DNA from: Trileptium ribeirensis
Taxonomy: Eukaryota > Nematoda > Enoplea > Enoplida > Thoracostomopsidae
Reading direction: 5' to 3'
NCBI GenBank assembly: GCA_030248225.1
Contig: JASANE010019477.1
Coordinates: 1-64,000 of the forward strand
DNA length: 64,000 bases
Each line of letters starts with the position of its first letter. Positions within the stretch are counted from its first letter, which is position 1. Of the stretch, positions 35,438-46,040 are shown in pieces. The notes under the pieces are model-generated. The model searched no databases. It saw only the letters and a program-made list of their open reading frames with translations, and was not told the DNA's origin. A program made the translations under genes and the position numbers.

Positions 35438-36269
35438 GGGCTAGGATTCAAATACCCCATCGAGTCGCCATTATATCCCACTTACTATTCTTGGCCAGTC
35501 AGCTGGGGCCACGGATCTTCCTGTGCGAACAGCCAGCCGGGGCTCCTACAGAGTAAGAGACTTCAACTGGACAGTAGTCGATCGTTACTTTACAGTTTTA
35601 GTAACGTAGTCAGGCAACCAGCCGGGGTCGGCTTGTTTAACATAGCCGACAATTTAGTGTAAATCTAAGGCGTAGGTTAAGGTAATCAAATACTGGCACG
35701 ATGCATCAGCCAGTCGGTGGCGTGTTGTGTCAACCCACAAGGGCTATATTAGAGTAAAAGATACGTAACCTAACCTTAAACCACTATCGCTCAAAACAAA
35801 CGTGTTACACACTAGCTATTATAACGTATGTCTAAGAACTTAGACTCAAATACTATGTAGTTGTAACATAACCTAAATAGATACTAGCGCGATCTAAAAT
35901 ACGAGCGCTAAAGGAATAGTGCCGCAGGTGATCTACTGGTACCGGATATCAGTGCCCTAATGTTTTACCGCATTTTGTAATAAACATTCCATATACGTGT
36001 TTATTGCTCAACTATTTGGAACTCGAGTGATTAGAGCGGAGCAAGGATGACGCCGCATCGCAAAATATAAGGCATAGTACCGATCACGAGAAGTAAATAC
36101 GCTTGCCGTTAAATCGTCCCACCGGCATTCTACTGGCCACACCTCGAATCACACATCTTTCGTTGACGAATCCCGTCCCCTTTTAATATCCGATAACGGT
36201 TATAAGGAAAAATACCCACCAACCCCAACCCCTCTGAAAGTAATAAAAAATAACACACTGACCACGATT
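35438..36269. other. No gene; right flank of the Gypsy element
   Basis: Unassigned sequence. The words cagctggggcc, agccagccggggctcc, aaccagccggggtcgg and cagccagtcggtgg recur between 35,500 and 35,740, suggesting an old degenerate short repeat. No ORF above 90 codons. Confidence 0.45.
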
Positions 36270-36483
36270 TTGTGTGAAAGTGGGACAAATTGTATTAAAA
36301 TAATGTGGTCAATATTTTTTGAAAATTCAAAAAATCATCCTACGATTCTAAATAAGCCTAAAGCCAAAATAGAAAATACTTATACCATAGTAGTAGTTAG
36401 AAGATTACATAATCAGGACGTTTTTGCGCAAGCCTGTAAAATTTCTAAAATATTAAAATTCTACGTTTATAGAACACCACCGA

Positions 36484-36995
36484 GTGCAACCACGGAACGA
36501 AAAGGAGCAAGAAACAACAAAAAGCTCAAACATAACGAATCGAAGAAATAATGCGAGAATTCGACCCGAATACACCGGAACCAAAAAGACAAAAGCAAAG
36601 ACAAGAAAGAAAAAGCCTGCAAGAAACGTATACCAAGGCGTTTCAAGAAGAAGCAAGCATCGACCAACTATTCGCAACAACAGAAGACCACGAAAAAGAT
36701 ATCACAGAAGCGGTGCAAAAGCTGCAACAATAAAAAGAAAGGCAGCTACAATTCATAGAGAAGCATGCGATTCTCACCAAAAAGCTTTGAACGAGTATGC
36801 CAAAGCTTCGATCAAGACGAACCAGAGATTCCGCTGGCACAACCGATAACCATCACAATCAATGATCACGAAATAATCGGTGTAGAACGGAGCACAGTCG
36901 AGATCCAGCAAGTCATCCGAAATTCCGCTCGCTTCGCTTGGTTTGTTTCAATAATATATTATATAGTTAGTGAAATACACGGTATCCGACCGTAA
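36484..36995 (+). other. A-rich, Lys/Glu/Gln-coding remnant of an unidentified ORF
   Basis: The plus strand is strikingly A-rich and T-poor for ~350 bp. One frame (36,551-36,733) reads as a charged helical protein, with PEPKRQKQRQERKSL, FQEEASIDQL and DITEAVQKLQQ. A shifted frame (36,765-36,995) continues with SFDQDEPEIPLAQPITITIN. A coiled-coil protein broken by one or two indels is the simplest reading; an overlapping Arg/Lys-rich frame (36,484-36,849) is probably its shadow. No family recognised; possibly a retroelement gag remnant. Confidence 0.35.
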
Positions 36996-37060
36996 AGGGT
37001 ACTAAATAAAAGCTGTACAGGATGTGACAATATGTCCTGTACAGCTATCATTTTTACGGT
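36989..37060. other. Nested perfect hairpin
   Basis: The inner stem AGCTGTACAGGA (37,011-37,022) pairs perfectly with TCCTGTACAGCT (37,035-37,046) around a 12-nt loop. The outer arms ACCGTAAA (36,989-36,996) and TTTACGGT (37,053-37,060) also pair perfectly. It lies just after the A-rich ORF remnant (stop codon 36,993-36,995), so a 3'-end or transposon-end structure is possible. Confidence 0.7.
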
Positions 37061-37239
37061 GTGGTCAGCCCCCGGCATCACCAGCAATAGTTACCCATAA
37101 ACTAAAGGAGGGACAGTCGCGAGTATGACTAACAGGGCCTATCTTTAGCCGGGATGGCTTTTAACTCAGGTTCAGCCTGTCTGTTGTTATAGAACATATA
37201 TGTACATTGTATATACAGTATATCTTGAACCAGCCACTG

Positions 37240-37960
37240 CCCTTCTCAATCTCGATAAGGTACGTAGTAAGTTGGATTTTGTCAGAAGGGAGATAAATTA
37301 GGTTATTTTTGGGAGCTAGAAATGCCAAAATGATAGATAGGCTATCCAAAAAGAAAACTTGGGGTACCCGACGTAATATCGGCCACCTAAACACCAATTT
37401 CTTCAGCCAAAACAATTGTTGGTGTCGAACAGGAGCGGACAATGAAATTTGGTCATTTAGGGGTTAATTGTGAATTTCGGGAGTTAAAAAGCCAAAATGA
37501 TAGTTAGGCTGTTTGATAAATAAATTTGACCATTTTCGACCCACCCAGACACCAATTTGCCCTGCCAAAAATTAACCTAAAGGCTTCAAATAGGAGTTTA
37601 GAGCTAATCTTGGACGTTTTTGGTGTAAATTGGGTATTTCGGGGAGCTAAAAGAGCTACAACCATAGTTAGGCTGTCTAAAAGTAAGCAGGACCTTCACC
37701 AACCAAGGATCAATCATGCAAACACCAACTTTCACATCCAAAATTAATTTAAAGACTTCAAACAGGAGCTGACAGTAAAATTTTGTTTTTTAGAGGAAGA
37801 TTAGTTTATGTGTGAAAGCTAGCAGAGCAATACCATGGTTAGGCTGTCCAAAAAATAAAGTTGACATTAACCGGCCCAGATTCTATCGCCTAAAAACCAA
37901 TTTACACAGCCAAAATTAATATTAGGCTTTAAACAGGATTAAAGAACAAAATTTGGGGCA
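37240..37960. repeat. Satellite-like array, four ~168-bp units
   Basis: The marker gggagct-aaa-gcc-aaa-tgatag-taggctgtccaaaa recurs at 37,311, 37,479, 37,642 and 37,813 (spacings 168, 163 and 171). Each unit also holds acaccaatt, cagccaaaa-taa-t and ggcttcaaacaggag. Units are clearly diverged, so the array is old. No coding capacity. Confidence 0.8.
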
Positions 37961-38224
37961 CCGCGACGCCATTATATTTAAAATATACAAATGCAGTGCC
38001 GAAGTCGTTTTTGATATTTTATTGCAATGTCAAGTAATCTCACGAAATATAAAAAAATTCCAATCAACCCCCTTTGATACTTTAAACATCAAGTGAAAAA
38101 CATAGGGATTTCAAGTCCAGTTCTGTGACAGCGCTGCAGGATTAACCACAGGTCCCATATCGCCAAATTTTGAAATAATCCATATGAAAATATCTAGCGA
38201 GTAGAGAAGATGGCTGCCCTGCGT

Positions 38225-38340
38225 CGATCACACAAGTTTCAGGAAAATCAAAATTCAAATTGAGTGTACACGCACACCTGTAAGATATCGGAAAAATAAA
38301 AACGTATCGAGCGAGCGATGCAAAAAACTTATAAACACCA
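38225..38340. repeat. Direct repeat left of the CR1-like element, partner 41,985-42,114
   Basis: Shared order: cgatcacaca, aggaaa-c-aaa, tgtacacgcacacc, gaaaaaataaa, cgagcg-gcgat-caaaaa-cttata-acacc. The same motif series occurs at 41,985-42,114 in the same orientation. The pair brackets the minus-strand CR1-like fragment and is much too long for a target-site duplication. Confidence 0.6.
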
Positions 38341-38540
38341 AAAATCCCACCAAAAATATTTGCTTCTCATCCGTCAGGGCCGACTGGAAAAATACTGCAA
38401 AGACTATCATTATCCGAATTTCTCAGAACGTACTAGACAGTAAGTTGTGCTTTCTCTTCGTTTCATTCACAAATCCCTTACAGATTGTGGCTTCTCTCCG
38501 GGAAACCGCAGTGCATAGTAATGACCTCCTTTGTTCGGAT

Positions 38541-41300
38541 TTACGGGTAGACTAAATTTTCAAACGGCAGATTAGTCTTCTTAGTCGCTATATGATATAG
38601 AAGTATCATATGAGATCGCAAACGTCCAGTTCCAAGCGTTTGCAACTGGAGCAGAGGAAGACGATCTTCAATAGCCGAATATCTGATGCATGGCAACAAT
38701 TTGATCACTCTGCATTGAACTGTCTCCAACAATAAGATATCTTTTCTGTAGTGCAGAGACCACACCTGCGTTGCATTTTCAAGCAGAGGCCGCACCAAAG
38801 GTGTTAGTTAGTAGAAGCAACAGGCATGACTTTGTCAAATTTTTGTAGTGTCTGTTGACCATTCCATACACCTTATTACCAGCTGCTACCGCTGCATTGT
38901 ACCGCTCTTCTCATTTTAGATCGTGACTAATGATGGCTGTTGCCTCGACAAGTATCCGCTCATAGCATATGTGAATATGTGTTGTTTGCTCCAAAATGCA
39001 TCACAAATGCTTAACTGCGTTGAATTCTATAGCACTGACGCGAGACTAATCACACAATAAGCTGAGGCTGTTGTTTAGATTTTGGGCATCTGTGTTGCAA
39101 TCGATAGCTCTAATACAAGGGGACTTTAAGGTCGTCTGCAAACTGGAGCACTTGGTTGTTGTTTCGAACGCAATCGTTGATATCGTTTATTTATAGAAGG
39201 AATAATACAGGCCCTGAAACAGACCCTTGTGGAAATCCACTATTTATAGTATTATCAGTTGATATCTGTAGTGGACACGGCGATTTCTGTTGTGTGATGT
39301 GTATTGGTATGCGTGGTGTGTGTGGGTATAGAACTTCTCCATAATTTCTCTGGTGTGCTTGCTGAGACAGCCAAGTTTTCATAAAAGAAAAATTAAAAAA
39401 ATTTAGAAAACTCTGTAATTTAGTTACGTTGAGGTATTGCCGTCAAGCCCCCGGCAAAATATGTCATTCCCGGCAGGTAAGCCAGGCGGTTCCCCATATC
39501 CCGCTTCCGGCAAAATCCGGCATCACCGGCTACAATTCCGAGGTTTGGACTTGCCAGATAATGCAACTCGTTGTGTTCGATTACAGAGAAAGCTTTCAAA
39601 CCATCGAATAGTTTTTGAGCTTAGATCGAAGGACGGTAGTTTTTGAATCACCTAAGCAAAATGGTTACAAAACCTTTTTGAAGTCTAAGTAGATGCAGTC
39701 AGCATTATCTCCGTCATAGAGGACCCCAGGTAATAGGCTAGATATGGTAACAACTGTGTATAACAGGATTTTCCGTCACGAAAACCGTACTGCGTTTCAT
39801 TTATTAGTGAGTTTGCAGTTTAATAGCTCATAAGTTGGTCTTAAATCAAATTATTTGCTCCATGATTTTGCTACATTTGCAACTAAGGCTTAGCTTACGG
39901 GTCTATAGTTATACGCATTGTCAATCACGCCCTTCTTGTGTAATGGAATAACATTTGCAGTCAACCATTCCTATCGTAAAACGCTCAAATTATATGATAC
40001 AATAAATATCACAGTTAGTAACCCAGCGATCGTAACGGACATATGGCACAAAGCTGCATTGGGTATCCTGTCAGGACCACAAGCCTTCTTACAGTCTACA
40101 ACAGTAATCTTCTTTGTTACAGTATCTATATCAAAAGATACTTCCGGGAAAGCATCTGCAGTGCCTGGGGAACAAAAACAGAAGCAAAGACATCATTAAA
40201 TATATTAGCAATTTCCTCGGGTCATCGCATCTGTTTCCGTCGGGGCGGTATATCGTAGCAGCACCACACTGGTTTTTATGACGTCTGTTAACATAAGCGT
40301 AAAATGACTTTTACCGGAATTTATATTAGAAGCTATTTTTAATTTAAATTTACGAATTACAGCACGACACAGGTCCTCACACTCGTTAATCTTTGCTTGG
40401 TACTTGCGGAACCTATTTGCCTTGCGTCATATAGACCGAGCAGATTCGTAAATAGCTCATATCGGTTTCTTTCTTGTTATTGAAAAGTTACCATTGCGCG
40501 GCATAACCATTGCTACTACATCTAGTATATTATGCTTTAGTATTAACCACATGTCGTCTACCGAGGATGCTGCTTAGAATAGTTGTTCAACGTTTCTACT
40601 AAGGAGTAGCGCATTTGTTTGGTCCCAATATGCGTCAGTCTCTCGGTGAATTGTATTTGTCGATTTCGGCGGTGAAGGAGTATATTTAATATCTCGGTTG
40701 ATATTGAATACAACTGTATTGTGGTCGGATGTACAAGTAAGAGCTGATTCCAGTGATATTGATACACCATCGCCATGTTCTAGAGTAAAAACCAGGTTCC
40801 CGCATTTGTCATTTCTAGTAGGCACCATTACCTGCTAGTGAAATCCAGGGTCAAATATGGATTTAGTCAAGTATCACTACTAGCACCCCATTGATAGCGC
40901 ACGCAGTCAATATCCAGAAAATTGAAATTACCAGCTATATATAGCTTTTTATAATCCAACATTACCTTACTTACTTGTTATTAGTGATGTAATAAAGTGA
41001 TCGATATCAAGAGACACATTCGAGGGTCTGTAGACACAGCAAAAAAAGCCCTTTCCAACCAGAGCGTATTTTAACAGAACACATCATCTCTTCGCAAAGT
41101 ATGCCGTCAGATATTGAACAGGCGAGGAAATCAGTGATGTGCTAACATAGATTGCTGCCTCCCTACCCCGTCTGTTTGGGCGATTTTATCGATACAAGGT
41201 GTAATTGTTTATCGAAATTTCGGCGCCATATTGACTAGTTTCACTCCACGTCTTAGTAACTACTATATCAGGGTTGCAATCAACCACAAGTAGTTCTAAT
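38541..41300 (-). pseudogene. CR1/jockey-like non-LTR retrotransposon, degenerate
   Basis: Read on the minus strand from 41,300 leftward. The endonuclease shows NPDI/DCNPDIVVTKTWSE (~41,270), YTLYR (~41,205), AAIYVSTSL (~41,160), AGNFNFLDIDC (~40,930) and TSDHNTVVFNI (~40,725). The RT shows a GPDRIPNAAL block (~40,070), an SLSCKCSKIMEQII block (~39,870), GFPQGSVSGPVLFLL (~39,235-39,190) and the catalytic FADD (~39,140). The thumb end (LLETVQCRVIKLL, ERLPLLQLQTLG-like) runs to 38,541. Many stops and frameshifts are present. The endonuclease motif reads GNFN where GDFN is usual. It lies just upstream of the PPIL4 gene and opposite to it. Inactive. Confidence 0.85.
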
Positions 41301-41984
41301 TGCGCATTTTGTCCAAAAAACTCCGTGAATTCATCAATACATGTTTTATACTAGTTTGATTTAATAAAGTGGTCTATTATCATTGCCATTTACAAAACCA
41401 AAACAACTTTCCCTCGGCATATTAACTGATAAATTGTCATTACAAATATTAGAAATAGAGTTAGCTCAGAAACAACATTGTTATAAACATTAAAACAAAA
41501 ATTACTGCTTACCAAATCTAGCGTTCTACTAACCATTTTCCGCTACCGCTGAATGCTCTGCTGGCATCAAAACTTCACCTGAGAACCGTCTGTTGTTTGC
41601 TATTTTACTAGCTTTCTTGTTTTACGCTGAGTTCCCGACCGATAACCCTATGAGTTGACGTACGATCTGCATTAAGGTAAACTGGATATAATTTACTATT
41701 CTCATCAGAAGTATTTCTCAGCGATTTTATATTACATAAGATTGGAGATTGTTGTACAGCTGTACCCCAAATAACCTTTAACAATCCAGACTTTCCTGCT
41801 TCCGCTGTGTCGGCATCATAAATGCGTGGACGAGATGCTCCTCCAAGGCTGTAGGTAGCTCTTATATCACAATTCCTGGTGCAACTTACTCATTAGCTTA
41901 GCATACCGCTGCTATATCGCCAACTTTTTTTTTAAATCTTCGGCGTGAAAGGTCTAATAAATAGGTGTAGTGACACCCGTGTGC

Positions 41985-42114
41985 CGATCACACAGTATTC
42001 TAGGAAACCAAAAACCAAAATTGCAAAATCTTCAAGTAGTATGTACACGCACACCGGCAGAGACATAGAAAAAATAAAGTCCCGAACGGGCGATCCAAAA
42101 ACCTATAGACCACC
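41985..42114. repeat. Direct repeat right of the CR1-like element, partner 38,225-38,340
   Basis: Diverged second copy of the motif series described at 38,225. It ends about 100 bp before the PPIL4 start codon, so it may overlap the gene's promoter or 5' UTR. Confidence 0.6.
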
Positions 42115-42139
42115 TGTCCGACAAACCGAGATATACGTA

Positions 42140-42149
42140 TATATAAATA
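42140..42149 (+). promoter_or_regulatory. Possible TATA box of PPIL4
   Basis: TATATAAATA lies 64 bp before the PPIL4 ATG. Its position is plausible, but TATA-like words are common in AT-rich DNA and the transcription start is unknown. Confidence 0.25.
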
Positions 42150-42212
42150 CTTCGTAGCTTTTTAGTATTGAAAGCATTTTGTAATATATATATACACGCC
42201 TATCTTGATAAA

Positions 42213-42509
42213 ATGTCAATACTAATTGAAACGACGATCGGTGATATTGTCGTGGACTTATTTTACAAACAACGCCCGCGCTCGTGTCTGAATTTTATTA
42301 AACTATGCAAAATTCATTACTACAATTTTTCGGTGTTCCACTCCGTTGAGCCAGATTTCATTGCACAAGCAGGGAAACCGGCTGTTCACACCGACGGCGG
42401 GAGAGACGGCGCATCGATATTTCGCATACTATACGGCTCTCAAGCGAGTTATTTCGAGACTGAAAATATTCCAAGGTTAGCACACGAGCGTCGAGGAACA
42501 GTTTCAATG
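42213..42509 (+). CDS. PPIL4: PPIL4 (cyclophilin-like), coding exon 1
   Basis: 99 codons starting MSILIETTIGDIVVDLF, matching the start of PPIL4 family proteins (peptidyl-prolyl isomerase-like 4; nuclear, spliceosome-associated cyclophilin with an RRM). Next come RPRSCLNFIKLCKIHYYN, a VEPDFIAQAGKP segment and ILYGSQASYFETENIP, ending GTVSM. The start is the Met aligned with the family; an in-frame Met at 42,168 would add 15 unconserved residues. In cyclophilin terms Phe60 and Gln63 equivalents are kept (DFIAQ) but the catalytic Arg55 position is Ser, as expected for a family with weak or no isomerase activity. A short insertion (AVHTDGGRDG) replaces the usual tighter GTGRGG-type loop. Donor: ATG|GTTAGT, phase 0. 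Confidence 0.93.
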
Positions 42510-45500
42510 GTTAGTAGTTTCTTTTAAAAAGTTGTTCGCTACGATTTTAGCATGGATTGTGCTAACTTGTATGTTGCAGAAAATATCTAAAACTTTTGTA
42601 AAACATTTCCATTAAACTAGACTTCGACATTTTTAAATCAATTTGTTCCTAAATAGCAAAATTATTTTTTGCTCTACTCGAAATTCTATCGCTTTGCGAT
42701 TGTTGATGGCCGCAGTTTTATTGTAATAAACGTATTTACGTGTCTATCATCATCTATGAAATCACACATGTTTGTGGCTTCACAGTTACATTACTTACTA
42801 GAGATGACCACTTCTTATTCGCTGAGCTGGAAACAAGTTATATCACTGCGTACGCGATTATACTTCGTGCTGTAATATTGAAGATAATCTAAGGAAATGT
42901 GTGTTCATCATTTTTGCCATTCGCTGCGAGTTTTACTCTTCGGCTACACGCTCGGAACTGGGCGAGAGTTGATTTTGTCAGATGTGATTAAATGCGGTAC
43001 CAACAGTTTCTATATACCACGTAAAATATTTAAATTACAAAATATCAATACAAAGGGCTAAATAAGAAGTTTCAGAAACACTGTCATAAGATTTTTGACT
43101 TAGGAAAAACAGTTTTCATAAAATAACCTCAAATGGCCGATTATTAATTTCCAAATTGAATTATAAAAAATTTTCTCAGATTTTGTGTCAAACATTTTGG
43201 CGCTTCTTTTGGATGTAAATAAATCGCGAGAAAACATTGGGTAACGGAAAGTCTAAAGTTTTGTCTGGGGTACCCGTTATGAACCGGCGGAGCCAAATAA
43301 TGCAACGGGTGTTCACCACTCAAATTTGGATACATGGCAGGTATGTAATGTAGTGTTTACTCACGGCTTAAACGTCGACATGATAGAAATGTAATCTTTT
43401 TAGTTAGTTGGCTCTTTTTTGCCTACAGTTCCGTTATAATTCAAATATTCAAACAAGAAACTGAGTCAACGGTGTCTACAGAACCGTTTCATCTAGCAGT
43501 GTTTTGAAACGGCTGCCTTGTAATAATGCTACTATGCAAACATTAATATTCCTACCACAGATAACACAATACTTGGTAGATAGATTTTTACAAACGCTAT
43601 AAAACAACGTATGTTTGACCTAGCAGAAGAATTCAAAAAGTCACATTATTTTTCATGTCTTAAACCTATTTTGGATATATATTGTTATGCTTTTAAAGCA
43701 TTGCCTCCTGGAAGTGGCATGTTCTTATGGATCGAAAGCCTAGATTGTTTACAAAGCCCAATAAATGAAATCTCAGCCATTGAACATTTATCAGCGGACT
43801 TACAATCTGTGATGTCTAAAAATATGAAATTTTTATAGGCTGTGACCTTGCTGAAATTTTATGTAGGGTTCTATAGGCTCTATTTTCATGTCTGAAGACT
43901 AAACAAATTTGATGTCATTGGAAAAAAATTTGTTTTTCCCATAGTTCTTGAGATGACAACCGGTTTCGTGCCACCAATTCATTATTTTGTTCCCCCCTCT
44001 TATATGAACTGTTGAGGCACTCCCCACACACTTGATGGCCTTTTATGTGAATCGGTGCTCTACATCCCACACATTTCATCACCATTTGCAGTACGGTATC
44101 TTATATGCGGTTGGGCTTTTTGGTTCCTGCACACGCAGCAGCTATCTCTGACAACATTGACTTGGCATAGGTCAACCCACGATTGCGCAGCGAGCTGTAT
44201 AACTAAGAGCAAGCGACGTTTATAGTAAGAGATACGTTCCAACGAATGAACTCATCATTTTTGCCAGCCTCGAAAACTTAATTATCCGCAGGTTTAACAA
44301 ATTACACCATTACATTGAAACCCCAATGAATTATGCATAAATCAAAGGGATCCTATTGCACACAGTATTATCTTGGAAAATGGTTTATTAGTCACAAATA
44401 CATTCAAATGAGGCATATCGTTAAATTCGGCATCCTCGAAAACCTTTATAACCACAAATGCAAGAAATTATATCATTAGGCTGAAAAACACGGCATCGTG
44501 CATGGCTCAAGGGCACAGGGGGTCCCACAGAACACAGAATCATTCCAAAAATTTTACATCGGTCACATATATACTCAAATAAATCACTTCATCGTTTTAA
44601 TTATCGTGGAAAACATTTTCAATAACAACTGCAACAAATTATAACATTAGGTTGAAAATGAAGTAATCATGCATGTCATGAGTGGGCGTCCCGGGGGATA
44701 GAGTAGCATTCCAAAAAAGGTACATCGATCATAGATACGTTCACATGAATCATTCCATCGTTCTCAGCATTCTCGTAAACCTTTACATTCACAAATGTAA
44801 CAAATTATAACATTAGCTTGACAATCATGGAATCATGCATAGCTGAAGGAAGGGGACATGGGATACAGTGCCACTTCAACAAGAGAACATCGATCACAGA
44901 TACATTGAAATAAATCATTGTATCGTTTTCAACATCCTCAATAGCCTTTGTAATAAGAGATGCAACAAAATATGATATCACTTTGAAAATGACGAAATCA
45001 TGTATTGTAGTGCTTGGGGATGCAGTACCATTCTAACAAAGGCACATCGGTCGTAGATACGTTAACAATAATCGTTCTATCCTTATAAGTGATCTCGACA
45101 ACCTTTATAGTGACTACATAATGTTTATTAAATGATTATCTTAAAAAAGTAATATGTAAAGTGCTAAAATTGTTCTACTTGTGACCCCATTTTGTGTCGC
45201 TATCTTCTTACCGCGATTCTGACAAAAAAAGTGTTGGTCTTATCCAGACGGATATAACAGACATGCAAAATTTCTTGATATGAAGCCTGAATTTTGAGAT
45301 ATGACTAAAAAGGGGCTTTCATCGGTCACAGAAGTTGAGCGGGTACCCTGTTTAAAGGGGCTACCATACTCGATTTTTGGGTTTCATAGATGAAACCTCT
45401 ATGGAGTCACGGGACACACTATAAGCTATCATATAGAAAAGATGCTACCGGAATATCTTCTTTTGTTTCTGAGATATTTAGAAAAACTATCTGGACAGAT

Positions 45501-45944
45501 GGACGGACACAGTAATATTTATCAGTGCGCGTGCCATTAAATGCTTGCTCGCTGTGCTTAAATAACCCAAAAAGTGAAAATCTAAAAATTTTTGCAAAGC
45601 AAGTTTTTTGTTTGTAGGGGTGATGGTATCCGATGGGTAAACTATGCCGATTATTAAATGAAATTAAATGATTAAATTATGCCGATAGTTTAGTAACTAC
45701 CGATTCACCTATTTGAAATATATACAGCCTATGTTTTGGTAAGATTACTACTGAACAAAGAAACCTTCATTAGAAGGGTTTTCTAAACAATGAAACCATG
45801 TGCGGCACATGGAATGCATATCGTCCGTTTGAAATAATTATATTCGGTGTTGATGTGTTGTCGAGCTTAAATAAATTCAGTTAAACTTCTGGCGTCTGTA
45901 TGGATATATTTCTATATTTTATGTTGCGTGTACACTTGTTTCAG
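42510..45944 (+). other. PPIL4: PPIL4 intron 1
   Basis: 3,435-bp intron, GT-AG (gttagt ... tttcag). It contains the ~165-bp tandem array at 44,385-45,115 and an unrecognised ORF (43,611-43,838, 75 codons, CLKPILDIYCYAFKALPPGS) without clear splice sites. Near 45,480-45,510 a gacagatggacggacaca word occurs, a type of dispersed repeat tail often met in invertebrates. Confidence 0.85.
44385..45115. repeat. Satellite-like array in PPIL4 intron 1, about five ~165-bp units
   Basis: The marker acatcg-tca-agatac recurs at 44,556, 44,722, 44,887 and 45,044 (spacings 166, 165 and 157), with a first weaker unit at ~44,387 (tcacaaatacattc). Units also share tcattc-atcgtt-tcagcatcctcg-aaacctttataa and acaaattataacattaggttgaaaat. 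Units are well diverged. Confidence 0.8.
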
Positions 45945-46040
45945 GTAAACAACGGTGAGGATATGCACGGGTCGCAGTTCTTTATAACGCTTGCTGACAG
46001 GCTGGATTATCTTGACGGTAAACATACGGTTTTTGGGCAA
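45945..46040 (+). CDS. PPIL4: PPIL4 coding exon 2
   Basis: 32 codons preceded by tttcag and followed by gttagt, the same donor hexamer as exon 1. They encode VNNGEDMHGSQFFITLADRL and YLDGKHTVFGQ. HGSQFFIT and LDGKHTVFG are the canonical cyclophilin strands. The position of CypA Trp121 is Tyr (DYLDGKH), as in the PPIL4 family. It joins in phase 0 with exon 1 (GTVSM-VNNG) and with exon 3 (VFGQ-VSEG). Confidence 0.93.

Noticed and set aside
36453..36680. Hydrophobic minus-strand ORFs at 36.5 kb
   Set aside because: They are the complement of an A-rich, charged plus-strand frame, which always yields Phe/Leu-rich shadows.
43611..43838. 75-codon intronic ORF as an additional PPIL4 exon
   Set aside because: Exons 1 and 2 join perfectly in phase and in homology without it.
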